A DNA stretch of 64,000 nucleotides from Achromobacter pestifer (GCF_013267355.1 NZ_CP053985.1:806001-870000), one strand, 5' to 3'; positions 44,636-54,477 are shown, numbered from the stretch's first letter. Notes: generated by a model not told the origin, from the sequence alone. Numbers and translations: made by a program.

Positions 44636-45161
44636 CGAACGCCGCATAGCACGCGGTCATGGCGCGCACCATGTATTGCTGCACGGAGCTCAAGGAGACT
44701 TCAAGCCGCTGCGCGATCTCGGGATAGGTCAGCCCATCGAGCTGCGACAGCAGGAAGGCGGAACGCGCCTTCGGTGGCAATCCGTCCAGCAAATGGTCGA
44801 GCCGTGCCAGCGATTGCAACTGCTCGGCCTGTTGTTCGGGAGACGGCGCGTAGACCTCGGGGATGGCGGCCAGATAGGCAAGATACGCGCGCTCTAGCGC
44901 CGCATGCCGCTGATGGTCCACCACCAGCCCGCGGGCAATGGTGGTCAGCAGCGCGCGGGCTTCGCCGGCCCGCACCGCCTTGCGGCCCTGGATCAGCCGC
45001 AGGAAAACGTCCTGCGCCAGGTCTTCGGCGCGATGTTCGCAACCCAGCCTGCGGCGCAGCCAACCGAATAGCCAGGGGCGGTGATCGCGGTACAGGCCAT
45101 CGACGGGCGCGGCAGGAGCGTCGCTGCGCGCGGCCGATGCAGACAGGAGGGTGGAAGACAC
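44628..45161 (-). CDS. fecI: FecI-type ECF sigma factor
   Basis: 177 residues from GTG 45161; no good Shine-Dalgarno is visible, so the start is provisional. Region 2 reads A-E-D-L-A-Q-D-V-F-L-R-L-I and region 4 G-L-T-Y-P-E-I-A-Q-R-L-E-V-S-L-S-S-V-Q-Q-Y-M, both diagnostic of FecI sigma factors (iron-starvation class). It would direct transcription of the adjacent receptor gene. Preceded by a strong candidate Fur box. Confidence 0.92.
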   Translation of the reverse strand: MSSTLLSASAARSDAPAAPVDGLYRDHRPWLFGWLRRRLGCEHRAEDLAQDVFLRLIQGRKAVRAGEARALLTTIARGLVVDHQRHAALERAYLAYLAAIPEVYAPSPEQQAEQLQSLARLDHLLDGLPPKARSAFLLSQLDGLTYPEIAQRLEVSLSSVQQYMVRAMTACYAAFDD

Positions 45162-45205
45162 GTTGGAAACTGCGGTGCTGGACCAGAAGTCTCCAAATCT
45201 TAATT

Positions 45206-45224
45206 GATAATGACTTGTATTACC
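45206..45224 (-). promoter_or_regulatory. Candidate Fur box upstream of fecI
   Basis: GATAATGACTTGTATTACC (read on the plus strand) matches 13 of 19 bases of the Fur consensus, including the complete left half GATAATGA. It lies 45 bases upstream of the fecI start. Confidence 0.6.
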
Positions 45225-45271
45225 AATTTCAACCGCGATCTGCCCGGAAAATCCGGACAGATGCGGCGCGA

Positions 45272-46363
45272 CTACAACGACACGGTGTGGCGGCGTTCCG
45301 ATTCCAGGTATTCGCGCGACTGCATTTCCAGGATGCGCGAGACGGTGCGGTGGAATTCATTGGCCAGTGCGCCCTCGGTGTAGATTTCCTCGGGCTCGCA
45401 CTCGGCGGACATGATGAGCTTGACGCGGTGGTCGTAGAACACGTCGATCAGCCAGGTAAAGCGGCGCGCCTCGGAGGCCTGACGCGGTCCCATGCGAGGC
45501 ACGCCCGACAGGATCACCGCGTGGAAGCGGTTGGCCAATTCCAGATAGTCGTTCTGCGAACGCGGCCCGCCGCAAAGCGTGGCGAAGTCGAACCACACCA
45601 CCGACCCGCCCAGCGCCAGCGCGCGGATCTCGCGGTGCTCGATATGCAACACCGGGTCCTGGGGCGGCGTATCGGCCAGGCTGTCGAACGCTTTTTGCAA
45701 CGCCTGCTGGGCATGCTCGTCCAGCGGCGTGTGATAACACTGCACCTGTTCCAGCGAACGGCGGCGGTAGTCCACGCCGGCATCCACGTTCATGATGTCC
45801 ATGCGCGCCTGGATCAGCTGGATGGCGGGCAGGATGCGGTCGCGGTGCAGGCCGTCCGGATACAGGGTCGAAGGTTCGTAGTTGGACGTCATCACGAAGG
45901 ACGTGCCGTACTCGAACAGCTTGAACAGCAGCCGGTGCAGGATCATCGCGTCGGCCACGTCGGACACGTGGAACTCATCGAAGCAGATCAGGCGGTAGCG
46001 CTTGGCCACGCGCCTGGCCACTTCGTCCAGCGGGTCCTGCATGCCCTTCACTTCTTCGAGTTCGCGGTGCACGCCGCGCATGAATTCGTGAAAGTGCAGG
46101 CGCGTCTTGCGCACCACGGGCACGGTGGCGTAGAAGGCGTCCATCAGGAAGCTCTTGCCACGCCCCACTCCGCCCCACAGGTACACGCCGCGGGGCACGT
46201 CGGGGCGGTTCAGCAGCTTCTTCAGCGCGTTCGAGCGCATCGACTTGAACTTGACCCATTCGTCGTAGTAGCGCTGCAGCCGGTCGATCGCCACCTTCTG
46301 GGCTTCATCGGGCTTGTAGCCGCGCTCGGCCAGGGCGTGTTCGTAGTATTCGCTGACGTTCAT
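45272..46363 (-). CDS. zapE: ZapE, AFG1-like ATPase
   Basis: 363 residues. Walker A is G64-G-V-G-R-G-K-S, Walker B is L-I-C-F-D-E-F-H. The family sequence V-Y-L-W-G-G-V-G-R-G-K-S-F-L-M-D-A-F and F-H-E-F-M-R-G-V-H identify ZapE, which destabilises FtsZ rings during constriction under stress and is related to mitochondrial AFG1/LACE1. It follows lpd on the same strand but lies beyond lpd's terminator, so it has its own start or read-through only. Confidence 0.93.
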   Translation of the reverse strand: MNVSEYYEHALAERGYKPDEAQKVAIDRLQRYYDEWVKFKSMRSNALKKLLNRPDVPRGVYLWGGVGRGKSFLMDAFYATVPVVRKTRLHFHEFMRGVHRELEEVKGMQDPLDEVARRVAKRYRLICFDEFHVSDVADAMILHRLLFKLFEYGTSFVMTSNYEPSTLYPDGLHRDRILPAIQLIQARMDIMNVDAGVDYRRRSLEQVQCYHTPLDEHAQQALQKAFDSLADTPPQDPVLHIEHREIRALALGGSVVWFDFATLCGGPRSQNDYLELANRFHAVILSGVPRMGPRQASEARRFTWLIDVFYDHRVKLIMSAECEPEEIYTEGALANEFHRTVSRILEMQSREYLESERRHTVSL

Positions 46364-46384
46364 GTGGGAGCAGGTAAAGCAGAA

Positions 46385-46414
46385 TGAAAAAAGGGCGGAT
46401 CCGTGAACCCGCCC
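46385..46414 (-). terminator. Terminator of the sucA-sucB-lpd operon
   Basis: On the minus strand GGGCGG pairs with CCGCCC (10-base loop) and is followed by TTTTTT. It lies 26 bases after the lpd stop. Confidence 0.8.
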
Positions 46415-46439
46415 CCGTCTTGCATCGGCTATGCGCGTA

Positions 46440-47867
46440 TCAGAAATTCAACGCGCGCTTGTCCACGGCCAATGCGGCTTCCTTCACGGCTTCCGACAGC
46501 GTCGGGTGCGCGTGGCAGATGCGGGCGATGTCTTCGGCCGCACCGCGGAATTCCATGATGGTCACGGCTTCCGAGATCAGTTCCGAGGCCATCGGACCCA
46601 CGATGTGCACGCCCAGGACCTCGTCGGTCTTGGCATCGGCGATCACCTTGGCAAAGCCGGTGGTGTCGCCCAGCGCGCGGGCGCGGCCGTTGGCCAGGAA
46701 CGGGAAGCTGCCGGCCTTGTACTCGCGGCCTTCGGCCTTGAGCTGTTGCTCGGTCTTGCCGACCCAGGCGATTTCCGGCGAGGTGTAGATCACCCACGGC
46801 ACGGTGTCGAAGTTGACGTGGCCGTGCTGGCCGGAGATGCGTTCGGCAACCGCCACGCCTTCTTCCTCGGCCTTGTGCGCCAGCATCGGGCCGCGCACCA
46901 CGTCGCCCACCGCCCAGACGTTCGGCAGGTTGGTCTTGCAGTCGCCGTCCACGGCGATGAAACCGCGCTCGTCGAGCTTCAGGCCCACGGCGTCGGCGTT
47001 CAGGCCGCCGGTGTAGGGCACGCGGCCGATCGAGACGATCAGCTTGTCGACCACCAGCTTCTGCTCGGCGCCCTTGGCGTCGACATAGGGCACGGTGACG
47101 GACTTGGCGGTCGCCTTGATCTCGCCGATCTTGACGCCCATCTGGATGTTCAGGCCTTGCTTGGTGAAGGCCTTCAGGGCTTCCTTGGCCACTTGGCCGT
47201 CAGCCGCGGCCAGGAATTCCGGCATGGCTTCCAGGATGGTCACTTCGGAACCCAGGCGGCGCCACACGCTGCCCATTTCCAGGCCGATCACGCCGGCGCC
47301 GATCACGCCCAGCGTCTTCGGCACGGCGCCGATGTTCAACGCGCCGTCGTTGGACAGCACGACCTTTTCGTCGAACGGCAGGCCGGGCAGCTCGCGCGCC
47401 GACGAACCGGTGGCGACCACCACGTGCTTGGCAACCAGGTCTTCCTCGGCGGTGCCGGTGACCTTGATGGCCCAGCCGCCTTCCACCTGGCCGACGAACG
47501 CGCCCTTGCCGTGGAAGAAGGTGACCTTGTTCTTCTTGAACAGGTACAGGATGCCGTCGTTGTTCTGCTTGACCACCGTGTTCTTGCGGCCGATCAGCGT
47601 GTCGAGCTTCAGGCTGACGCCCTTGACTTCGATGCCGTGGTCGGCGAAGTGGTGATTGACCTGCTCAAAGTGTTCGGACGATTGCAGCAGCGCCTTGGAC
47701 GGAATGCAGCCGACGTTGGTGCAGGTGCCGCCGGGAGCCGGGCCGCCTTGGCCGTTTTGCCAGGCGTCGATGCAAGCCACCGACATGCCGAGCTGCGCGG
47801 CGCGGATGGCGGCGATGTAGCCGCCGGGGCCCGCGCCGATGACGACGACGTCAAATTGTTTGGACAT
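46440..47867 (-). CDS. lpdA: Dihydrolipoyl dehydrogenase (E3)
   Basis: 475 residues from ATG 47867. The FAD site is G11-A-G-P-G-G, the redox disulphide C49-T-N-V-G-C54, the NAD-binding G-A-G-V-I-G-L-E in the middle and the C-terminal active base motif H-A-H-P-T-L-S-E. It re-oxidises the lipoyl arm of 2-oxoglutarate dehydrogenase. Third gene after sucA and sucB on the same strand; it may also serve other lipoyl complexes. Confidence 0.95.
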   Translation of the reverse strand: MSKQFDVVVIGAGPGGYIAAIRAAQLGMSVACIDAWQNGQGGPAPGGTCTNVGCIPSKALLQSSEHFEQVNHHFADHGIEVKGVSLKLDTLIGRKNTVVKQNNDGILYLFKKNKVTFFHGKGAFVGQVEGGWAIKVTGTAEEDLVAKHVVVATGSSARELPGLPFDEKVVLSNDGALNIGAVPKTLGVIGAGVIGLEMGSVWRRLGSEVTILEAMPEFLAAADGQVAKEALKAFTKQGLNIQMGVKIGEIKATAKSVTVPYVDAKGAEQKLVVDKLIVSIGRVPYTGGLNADAVGLKLDERGFIAVDGDCKTNLPNVWAVGDVVRGPMLAHKAEEEGVAVAERISGQHGHVNFDTVPWVIYTSPEIAWVGKTEQQLKAEGREYKAGSFPFLANGRARALGDTTGFAKVIADAKTDEVLGVHIVGPMASELISEAVTIMEFRGAAEDIARICHAHPTLSEAVKEAALAVDKRALNF

Positions 47868-47984
47868 AGTGTTCTCGCGATGAGGTATTGAGTGGAGCAC
47901 GCCCCGCCCTGCGGGCCGGCAAGAAGCCGGCCAGGGCGCCGCAAGACCCTGGGGTCGCTTGGGCGCCGGGCCGGGGCGTCGAGA

Positions 47985-49211
47985 TTACAGGTCCAGCAAC
48001 AGGCGCTGCGGATCTTCCAGGGCGTCCTTCATGGCGACCAGGCCCAGCACGGCTTCGCGGCCGTCGATGATGCGGTGGTCGTAGGACAGCGCCAGGTAGT
48101 TCATCGGGCGGATGACGATCTGGCCGTTTTCCACCACGGCGCGATCCTTGGTGGCGTGCACGCCCAGGATGGCCGATTGCGGCGGGTTGATGATCGGGGT
48201 CGACAGCATCGAGCCGAACACGCCGCCGTTGGAGATCGAGAAGGTACCGCCGGTCATTTCTTCAATGCCCAGCTTGCCGTCAGCGGCGCGGCGGCCGAAG
48301 TCGGCGATGGTCTTTTCGATGTCGGCGATCGACAGCTGGTCAGCGTTGCGCAGGATCGGCACAACCAGGCCGCGCGGGCTGCCGACAGCGATGCCGATGT
48401 CGAAGTAGCCGTGGTAGATGATGTCCTTGCCGTCGATCGAGGCGTTGATCAGCGGGTACTTCTTCAGCGCGGCCACGGCAGCCTTGACGAAGAACGACAT
48501 GAAGCCCAGCTTGATGCCGTGCTCTTTCTCGAACTTGTCCTTGTACTTGCTGCGCAGGTCGATGACGGCCTGCATGTTGACTTCGTTGAACGTGGTCAGG
48601 ATCGCGTTTTCCTGCTGCGATTGCAGCAGGCGCTCGGCGATGCGGGCGCGCAGGCGGCTCATCGGCACGCGCTGTTCCGGACGGCCGTCCAGCGACATCG
48701 TCGGGGGAGCGACCGGCGCGGCGGCCTTGGCCGGAGCGGCCTTGGCGGGAGCGCTGGCGGCCAGGGCGTCGCCCTTGGTCACGCGGCCGTCACGGCCGGT
48801 GCCGGCCACGGAAGCGGCGTCGACGCCCTTCTCGGCCAGGATCTTGGAGGCGGCGGGCGAAGCCACGCCGGCGGCAGCCGACGAAGCGGCAGCGGCGGGT
48901 GCGGCGGCGGCTTGCTCGGCGGCCTTGGGGGCCTCGGCGGCGGGCGCGGTGGCGGCGACGGCGGCCTTGCCTGCGGTGTCGATGCGGGCCAGCACTTCGC
49001 CGGAGGTAACGGTGCTGCCATCGCCCTTGACGATTTCAGCCAGCACGCCCGAGGCGGGGGCCGGCACTTCCAGCACGACCTTGTCGGTTTCGACTTCGAT
49101 CAGGATTTCGTCCGCTTCAACGGCAGCGCCCGGCTGCTTCTTCCAGGTCAGCAGCGTCGCTTCGGAGACGGATTCGGAGAGTTGGGGGACGACGACGTCG
49201 GTAATAGCCAT
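47985..49211 (-). CDS. sucB: Dihydrolipoamide succinyltransferase (E2, OdhB/SucB)
   Basis: 408 residues. One lipoyl domain (1-78, [10 protein letters not shown] with the lipoylated Lys) is followed by a long Ala-rich hinge (80-110), a subunit-binding domain (A-S-P-A-A-S-K-I-L ... [10 protein letters not shown]), a second Ala/Pro hinge and the catalytic core with [13 protein letters not shown]. It transfers succinyl groups to CoA. 101 bases after sucA. Confidence 0.95.
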   Translation of the reverse strand: MAITDVVVPQLSESVSEATLLTWKKQPGAAVEADEILIEVETDKVVLEVPAPASGVLAEIVKGDGSTVTSGEVLARIDTAGKAAVAATAPAAEAPKAAEQAAAAPAAAASSAAAGVASPAASKILAEKGVDAASVAGTGRDGRVTKGDALAASAPAKAAPAKAAAPVAPPTMSLDGRPEQRVPMSRLRARIAERLLQSQQENAILTTFNEVNMQAVIDLRSKYKDKFEKEHGIKLGFMSFFVKAAVAALKKYPLINASIDGKDIIYHGYFDIGIAVGSPRGLVVPILRNADQLSIADIEKTIADFGRRAADGKLGIEEMTGGTFSISNGGVFGSMLSTPIINPPQSAILGVHATKDRAVVENGQIVIRPMNYLALSYDHRIIDGREAVLGLVAMKDALEDPQRLLLDL

Positions 49212-49312
49212 TTTGTTTGTTCCGTAAAGTTTGTGTTCTGGTCGCGCTGCGCGGCAAGCTTCGAATCGGAATTCCAGAAACCTGCGCGCGCGGCGCGTGC
49301 ATCAAGCGAGTG

Positions 49313-52180
49313 TTACTTCGTCAACATGACCTTGAACTTGGGCGCGAAGGCCGTTTCGATCAGGGCCTTCTGCTGCTCCTGGTGCTTGGCCAGGTAGCCC
49401 ACGGCCGGCGATGCCGACGCGGCGCGGCCGGCATAGCCCAGCTTCTGGCCTTCGACCATGTTTTCGTACACATGATGCTGAACGTAGAACCAGGCGCCCT
49501 GGTTCTGCGGTTCGTCCTGAACCCAGATCACTTCGGTTGCCTTCGGGTACTTGCGCAGTTCCGTTTCGAACGACTTGTGCGCGAACGGATACAGCTGTTC
49601 GACGCGAACGATCGCCACGTTGTCGGCGCCACGCTCGCGGCGGGCATTGACCAGATCGTAGTAGACCTTGCCCGAGCAAGCCAGCACGCGCTTGACCTTG
49701 CTGGCGTCGATGGCCTCGTCGACTTCGCCGATGACGGGGCGGAAGCTGCCGCCTGCCAGATCGGTCAGGGGGGAGCCGGCGTCCTTGTTGCGCAGCAGCG
49801 ACTTCGGCGTGAACAGCACCAGCGGCTTGCGGAACGGGCGGATCATCTGGCGGCGCAACACATGGAAGATCTGCGACGCGGAGGTCGGCTGGACCACTTG
49901 CATGTTGTTGTCGGCGCACAGTTGCAGGAAGCGCTCGATGCGGCCCGAGGAGTGCTCGGGGCCTTGACCTTCGTAGCCGTGCGGCAGCATCAGGGTCAGG
50001 CCCGACTGGCGGCCCCACTTGGCTTCGCCGGAGCTGATGAACTGGTCGATCACGACCTGGGCGCCGTTGACGAAGTCGCCGAACTGGCCTTCCCAGATGG
50101 TCAGCGTGTTGGGTTCGGCGCTGGAGTAGCCGTATTCAAACGCCAGCACCGCCTCTTCGGACAGCACGGAGTCGATCACGGTGAACGGAGCCTGGCCTTC
50201 CGAGACGTTCTGCAGCGGAATGTAGGTGCCGTCGTTCCAGCGTTCGCGGTTCTGGTCGTGCAGCACGGCGTGGCGGTGCGTGAACGTGCCGCGGCCCGAG
50301 TCCTGGCCGGTGATGCGGATGGCGTAGCCCGAGGACACCAGGGTGGCGAAGGCGAGGTGTTCGCCCATGCCCCAGTCCAGGTTCAGTTCGCCCTTGGCCA
50401 TGGTGCGGCGGTCGTTCAGCAGCTTGGCGACCAGCGGGTGCACCGTGAAGCCTTCCGGCACGGTGGTGATGCGTTCGCCGATGCGCTTGAGCTCGGCCAG
50501 CGGCACGGCGGTGTCGGCCTGGTCGGTCCACTTGGCGCCCAGGAACGGCGACCAATCGATGGCGTACTTGCTCTTGTAGTCGGTCAGCACCGGTTCGATG
50601 GTGCGCTGGCCGTCTTCCATCAGCTGGCGGTAGTCCTTCACGAGCTGATCGGCTTCGCCGTCGGCCAGCACGCCTTGCGTGGTCAGCTTGTCGGCGTACA
50701 GCTTGCGCGTGCCAGGGTGATGGCCGATGCGCTTGTACATCAGGGGCTGCGTCAGCGACGGGGTGTCTTGCTCGTTGTGGCCCAGCTTGCGGAAGCAGAC
50801 GATGTCCACGACGATGTCGTGGCGGAACTGCAAGCGGTAGTCCAGCGCCAGCTTGGTGACGAACACCACGGCTTCGGGATCGTCGCCGTTGACGTGGAAC
50901 ACCGGCGCTTCGATCATCTTGACCACGTCGGTGCAATACAGCGTCGAGCGCGAGTCACGCGGGTCGGACGTGGTGAAACCGATTTGGTTGTTGATGACGA
51001 TGTGCAGCGTGCCGCCCGTGCCGTAGCCGCGGGTTTGCGCCAAGTTCAGCGTTTCCATGACCACGCCCTGGCCGGCGAAGGCCGCGTCGCCGTGCACCAG
51101 CACGGGCAGCACTTGCTTGCCTTCGGCGTCGCCGCGGCGTTCCTGGCGAGCGCGCACGCTGCCTTCGACCACGGGGTTGACGATTTCCAGGTGGGACGGG
51201 TTGAACGCGAGCGACAGGTGGACCGGGCCGCCACGGGTGGACAGGTCGCTGGAGAAGCCGTTGTGGTACTTCACGTCGCCGTCGGTCAGGCCTTCGGCGT
51301 GCTTGCCTTCGAACTCGGCGAACAGGTCGCCGGGCATCTTGCCCATGATGTTCACGAGCAGGTTCAGGCGGCCGCGGTGGGCCATGCCGACCACGATTTC
51401 CTGGACGCCGTTTTCACCGGCGTGGTTCACCACTTCGTCCATCGAGGCGATGAAGCTTTCGCCGCCTTCCAGCGAGAAGCGCTTCTGGCCGACGTACTTG
51501 GTGTGCAGGAAGCGCTCGAGGCCTTCGGACTCGGTCAGCTGCTGCAGGATGTGGCGCTTTTCTTCGACCGAATAGGCGGGCGCGCCCAGGGTGGTTTCCA
51601 GGCGTTCCTGGATCCAGCGCTTGGCGGCGGGGTCGGAGATATGCGTGAATTCGGCACCGATGCTGCGGCAGTAAGTGTCGCGCAGCGCCTTCAGGATGTC
51701 GCGCAGCGTCATGGTGCTGGCGGTCGTGAAGTAGGTGTTGGTGGCCGAGTAGGTCTGGTCCAGATCGGCTTCGGTCAGGCCGTAGAAGGCCGGATCGAGT
51801 TCGGGGATCGGCGGACGTTCCTGGCGCTTGAGCGGATCCAGATCGGCCCAGCGCGAACCCAGGGAGCGGTAGGCCGCGATCAGCGACTGCACCGAAACCT
51901 GCTTGCTGGCCACGGTCAGGTCGGGTTCGGCGGCGCGTTGCACGAAGGCATTGGCCTTGGCGCGCTGGGCGAACGATTCGACGATGGGAGCGTGGGCCTG
52001 GTCGCGGGTGGATTCCTGGCCGTCGGTGGCGGGAGCGTGTTGCAGCTGGTCGAAGTATTCGCGCCAGTTGTCAGGTACCGAACCGGGATTGTCGAGGTAG
52101 GCTTCGTAAAGCTCCTCAACATAAGGGGCGTTACCCCCAAAGAGATAAGACGTGGATAGAGATTCTATTTCCGAAGACAT
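49313..52180 (-). CDS. sucA: 2-oxoglutarate dehydrogenase E1
   Basis: 955 residues, standard length. N-terminal S-Y-L-F-G-G-N-A-P-Y-V-E-E-L-Y, then the thiamine diphosphate part with G-M-A-H-R-G-R-L-N-L-L-V-N, H-I-V-I-N-N-Q-I-G-F-T-T and R-K-L-G-H-N-E-Q-D-T-P, and the transketolase-like C-terminal half with L-P-H-G-Y-E-G-Q-G-P-E-H-S-S. It decarboxylates 2-oxoglutarate in the TCA cycle. First gene of the sucA-sucB-lpd operon. Confidence 0.96.
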   Translation of the reverse strand: MSSEIESLSTSYLFGGNAPYVEELYEAYLDNPGSVPDNWREYFDQLQHAPATDGQESTRDQAHAPIVESFAQRAKANAFVQRAAEPDLTVASKQVSVQSLIAAYRSLGSRWADLDPLKRQERPPIPELDPAFYGLTEADLDQTYSATNTYFTTASTMTLRDILKALRDTYCRSIGAEFTHISDPAAKRWIQERLETTLGAPAYSVEEKRHILQQLTESEGLERFLHTKYVGQKRFSLEGGESFIASMDEVVNHAGENGVQEIVVGMAHRGRLNLLVNIMGKMPGDLFAEFEGKHAEGLTDGDVKYHNGFSSDLSTRGGPVHLSLAFNPSHLEIVNPVVEGSVRARQERRGDAEGKQVLPVLVHGDAAFAGQGVVMETLNLAQTRGYGTGGTLHIVINNQIGFTTSDPRDSRSTLYCTDVVKMIEAPVFHVNGDDPEAVVFVTKLALDYRLQFRHDIVVDIVCFRKLGHNEQDTPSLTQPLMYKRIGHHPGTRKLYADKLTTQGVLADGEADQLVKDYRQLMEDGQRTIEPVLTDYKSKYAIDWSPFLGAKWTDQADTAVPLAELKRIGERITTVPEGFTVHPLVAKLLNDRRTMAKGELNLDWGMGEHLAFATLVSSGYAIRITGQDSGRGTFTHRHAVLHDQNRERWNDGTYIPLQNVSEGQAPFTVIDSVLSEEAVLAFEYGYSSAEPNTLTIWEGQFGDFVNGAQVVIDQFISSGEAKWGRQSGLTLMLPHGYEGQGPEHSSGRIERFLQLCADNNMQVVQPTSASQIFHVLRRQMIRPFRKPLVLFTPKSLLRNKDAGSPLTDLAGGSFRPVIGEVDEAIDASKVKRVLACSGKVYYDLVNARRERGADNVAIVRVEQLYPFAHKSFETELRKYPKATEVIWVQDEPQNQGAWFYVQHHVYENMVEGQKLGYAGRAASASPAVGYLAKHQEQQKALIETAFAPKFKVMLTK

Positions 52181-52508
52181 ATCGCTTCACCTTTACGAGT
52201 GCTTCACTCGACACGATGCAGGAAAACCTTCCGCGACACGGGCTTCCCGTTAAGCGGATAGCAGGGGCAGAAGGCGCGTACAAGCCTTAAAAGCCGTATG
52301 GGATAAGAGTATAGCCCTTTGAGTTTAAGGACGTCTTCTTGCGTTTGCGTGACGCAAAAGCGCATTCGGAATGCCGTCATGCAGCATTGGAATGTCCAGC
52401 GAACCCCGTCCATTGCGCCGTCTACGCGCCATCAATTTCTGGCAACCCAAAATGCCGCGTCGCATCATTTTCACTAACGGAAATGCCAGTGTTGCGCATT
52501 AGCCTCGT
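52181..52508 (-). promoter_or_regulatory. sucA promoter region with TTTGCGT-G-ACGCAAA palindrome
   Basis: 328 bases without a gene. On the minus strand TATACT (52313-52308) is a good -10 for sucA, 128 bases upstream of its ATG, with a partial -35 (GACG core) at normal spacing. TTTGCGTGACGCAAA (52344-52358) is a perfect 7-1-7 palindrome 30-45 bases upstream of that -10, in the position of a regulator site. The other half, towards acdR, shows nothing else. Confidence 0.45.
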
Positions 52509-52979
52509 TCATACGGGCAATTCGGTGGTCGACAGGATCTCTTTCAGGACGAAAAAGGTGCGGATCTGGCGTACGCCGGGCAGCTTGATGATCTCCCCGG
52601 CATGCAGCTTGTTGAAGCGTTCCAGGTCGCGGATGCGCAGCATCAGGAAATAGTCGAACTCGCCCGCCACCAGGTGGCATTCCAGGCAGCCGCTGATGCC
52701 GCGCGCCGCGGCTTCGAAATCCGTGAAGGACTCCGGCGTGGAGCGGTCCAGCACCACGCCCACGATGACGAGGGTGCCCATGTCCACTGCCGCCGGTTCG
52801 AGCAGGGCGACGGTCTTGCGGATGATGCCCTCGCTCTTGAGCTTTTCCACCCGGCGCAGGCAGGCGGCCGGACTCAGGTGGACGCGCGCGCTCAATTCCA
52901 GGTTGGTGATCTGGGCATCCTGCTGCAGCACGCGCAGGATCTGCCGATCGATGCGGTCCAGGCTGGAAATGGCTGGCAT
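52509..52979 (-). CDS. acdR: Lrp/AsnC family regulator, probable AcdR
   Basis: 156 residues. Helix-turn-helix with D-R-I-D-R-Q-I-L-R-V-L-Q-Q-D-A-Q and L-S-P-A-A-C-L-R-R-V-E-K-L, then the RAM ligand domain (G-E-F-D-Y-F-L-M-L-R-I-R-D-L, L-P-G-V-R-Q-I-R-T-F-F-V-L). It diverges from acdS over an AT-rich gap, the standard acdR-acdS arrangement in proteobacteria, where the Lrp-like protein activates ACC deaminase when ACC is present. The role here is inferred from position. Confidence 0.88.
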   Translation of the reverse strand: MPAISSLDRIDRQILRVLQQDAQITNLELSARVHLSPAACLRRVEKLKSEGIIRKTVALLEPAAVDMGTLVIVGVVLDRSTPESFTDFEAAARGISGCLECHLVAGEFDYFLMLRIRDLERFNKLHAGEIIKLPGVRQIRTFFVLKEILSTTELPV

Positions 52980-53160
52980 TTAATACGTCCCCAAAAATTA
53001 AATTGCGACAAAAGAACTAATCTAGAAATATTAAATAGAAATTCCGATATTTATTTAATTATTTTCCATTTAAACAATAAAAATACGCAATTGACGATAA
53101 ATCATTGAAATTCCTATGATTTTTCCATCCGCGCCACCCGGCCGGCACAGGAGAACCCAT
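52980..53160. promoter_or_regulatory. AT-rich divergent control region of acdR/acdS
   Basis: About 130 of these 181 bases are strikingly AT-rich amid GC-rich flanks. Loose inverted and direct repeats of AAATATTAAATA / TATTTATTTAAT type (53024-53062) fit the degenerate AT-rich sites that Lrp-family proteins bind. The promoter hexamers cannot be fixed with confidence. Confidence 0.45.
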
Positions 53161-54177
53161 ATGGATCTGCAACGATTTCCGCGCCACCGCCTGACCTTCG
53201 GCGACACCCCCATCGAAAAGCTCGAGCGCCTGTCCGCGCATCTGGGCGGCAAGGTCGAGATCTACGCCAAGCGCGAAGACTGCAACAGCGGCCTTGCGTT
53301 CGGCGGCAACAAGCTGCGCAAGCTGGAATACCTGATCCCGCAGGCGCTGGAACAGGGTTGCGACACGCTGGTCACCATCGGCGGCATCCAGTCCAACCAC
53401 ACCCGCATGGTGGCCGCGGTCGCCGCGAAGCTGGGACTGGCCTGCGTGCTGGTGCAGGAAAACTGGGTGGACTATTCGGACGCGGTCTACGACCGGGTCG
53501 GCAACATCATGATGAGCCGCCTGATGGGCGCCGACGTGCGCCTGGTGGACCAGGGGTTCGACATCGGATTCCGACGTAGCTGGGAAGAGGCGCTGGAAGA
53601 CGTCCGCAAGCGCGGCGGCAAGCCCTACGCGATTCCGGCCGGCGCGTCCGACCACGAGCTTGGCGGCCTGGGCTACGTCGGCTTCGCCGAGGAAGTGCGG
53701 CGCCAGGAAGCCGAGCTGGGCTTCAAGTTCGACTACATCGTGGTGTGTGCGGTCACGGGCAGCACGCAGGCCGGCATGGTGGTGGGCTTTGCAGCCGACG
53801 GCCGCGCCGACCGCGTCATCGGCATCGACGCCTCGGGCACGCCCGAGCAGACCCGGGCGCAGATCCTGCGCATCGCGCGGCGCACGGCCGACATGGTCGG
53901 ACTCGAGACCGCCATCGAGGAGCGCGACGTGGTGCTGGACACCCGCTATGCGTACCCGGCCTACGGCCTGCCGTCGGCCGAAACCAACGAGGCCATCCGT
54001 GTTTGCGCCCGCCTCGAAGGCATGATGACCGACCCGGTCTACGAAGGGAAATCCATGCAGGGCATGATGGACATCATCCGCCGCGGCGAGATTCCGGCAG
54101 GTTCGCGGGTTCTGTATGCGCACCTGGGAGGGGTGCCGGCGATCAACGCCTACAGCTTTCTCTACCGCAACGGATAA
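53161..54177 (+). CDS. acdS: 1-aminocyclopropane-1-carboxylate deaminase
   Basis: 338 residues, exactly the length of characterised AcdS proteins, and CAGGAGA precedes the ATG. PLP lysine K51 lies in G-G-N-K, with S78 in G-G-I-Q-S-N-H. The residues that separate ACC deaminase from D-cysteine desulfhydrase are E295 (in V-Y294-E295-G-K-S) and L322 (in Y-A-H-L-G-G); both are present. It converts ACC, the plant ethylene precursor, to 2-oxobutyrate and ammonia, a trait of plant-associated bacteria. Controlled by the divergent Lrp-type gene. Confidence 0.95.
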   Translation: MDLQRFPRHRLTFGDTPIEKLERLSAHLGGKVEIYAKREDCNSGLAFGGNKLRKLEYLIPQALEQGCDTLVTIGGIQSNHTRMVAAVAAKLGLACVLVQENWVDYSDAVYDRVGNIMMSRLMGADVRLVDQGFDIGFRRSWEEALEDVRKRGGKPYAIPAGASDHELGGLGYVGFAEEVRRQEAELGFKFDYIVVCAVTGSTQAGMVVGFAADGRADRVIGIDASGTPEQTRAQILRIARRTADMVGLETAIEERDVVLDTRYAYPAYGLPSAETNEAIRVCARLEGMMTDPVYEGKSMQGMMDIIRRGEIPAGSRVLYAHLGGVPAINAYSFLYRNG

Positions 54178-54289
54178 GGGCGCCTACGGCGCCTTTGGCT
54201 GGCCTTGCGGCGACCTGCGCTGAAAGGCCGGCCAGGCCCAGGGCTTGCCAGTCCTGGCCGCCAGCGCCCATGATGAGCGCAGGAAGCGC

Positions 54290-54322
54290 AGCCCAGCCGG
54301 CGTATCCGCCGGCTGGGCTTTT
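54290..54322 (+). terminator. Terminator downstream of acdS
   Basis: A 13-bp perfect stem (54290-54302 with 54307-54319), tetraloop TATC, followed by TTTTC. A second smaller repeat CGCGTGGG/CCCACGCG follows at 54323-54347. Confidence 0.8.
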
Positions 54323-54361
54323 CGCGTGGGCTGAGCTTTCCCACGCGTCCTCCCGCAAAAT

Positions 54362-54384
54362 TATGTACATAGTTTGTATACAAA
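54362..54384 (+). promoter_or_regulatory. Paired palindromic operators ahead of the ureide operon
   Basis: TATGTACATA (54362-54371) and TTTGTATACAAA (54373-54384) are two perfect palindromes one base apart, about 95 bases upstream of puuE. The second fits the T-x-G-T-x-x-A-C-x-A type of GntR/FadR-like operators. They probably bind a repressor of ureide genes not encoded in this window. Confidence 0.5.
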
Positions 54385-54477
54385 ACTACGATTTCCAGCT
54401 AAGGTGCTGAGCATCAGGAAGTCGTCCGCCCACCCACGCCCGGCCATCGCGCGCCGTTGCACTCTGCCCGCCTGTTC

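Noticed and set aside
47868..47984. GC-rich inverted repeats between sucB and lpd as a possible terminator
   Set aside because: The repeats (for example GCCGGC-AAGAA-GCCGGC) are short and lack T runs. The three genes are expected to be co-transcribed.
52204..52413. A 69-codon minus-strand frame upstream of sucA
   Set aside because: No ribosome site or homology. It overlaps the sucA -10 element and the palindrome, so it is better read as promoter.
53745..54410. A 221-codon frame overlapping the end of acdS and its terminator
   Set aside because: Out of frame with acdS and reads through a strong terminator; no domain.
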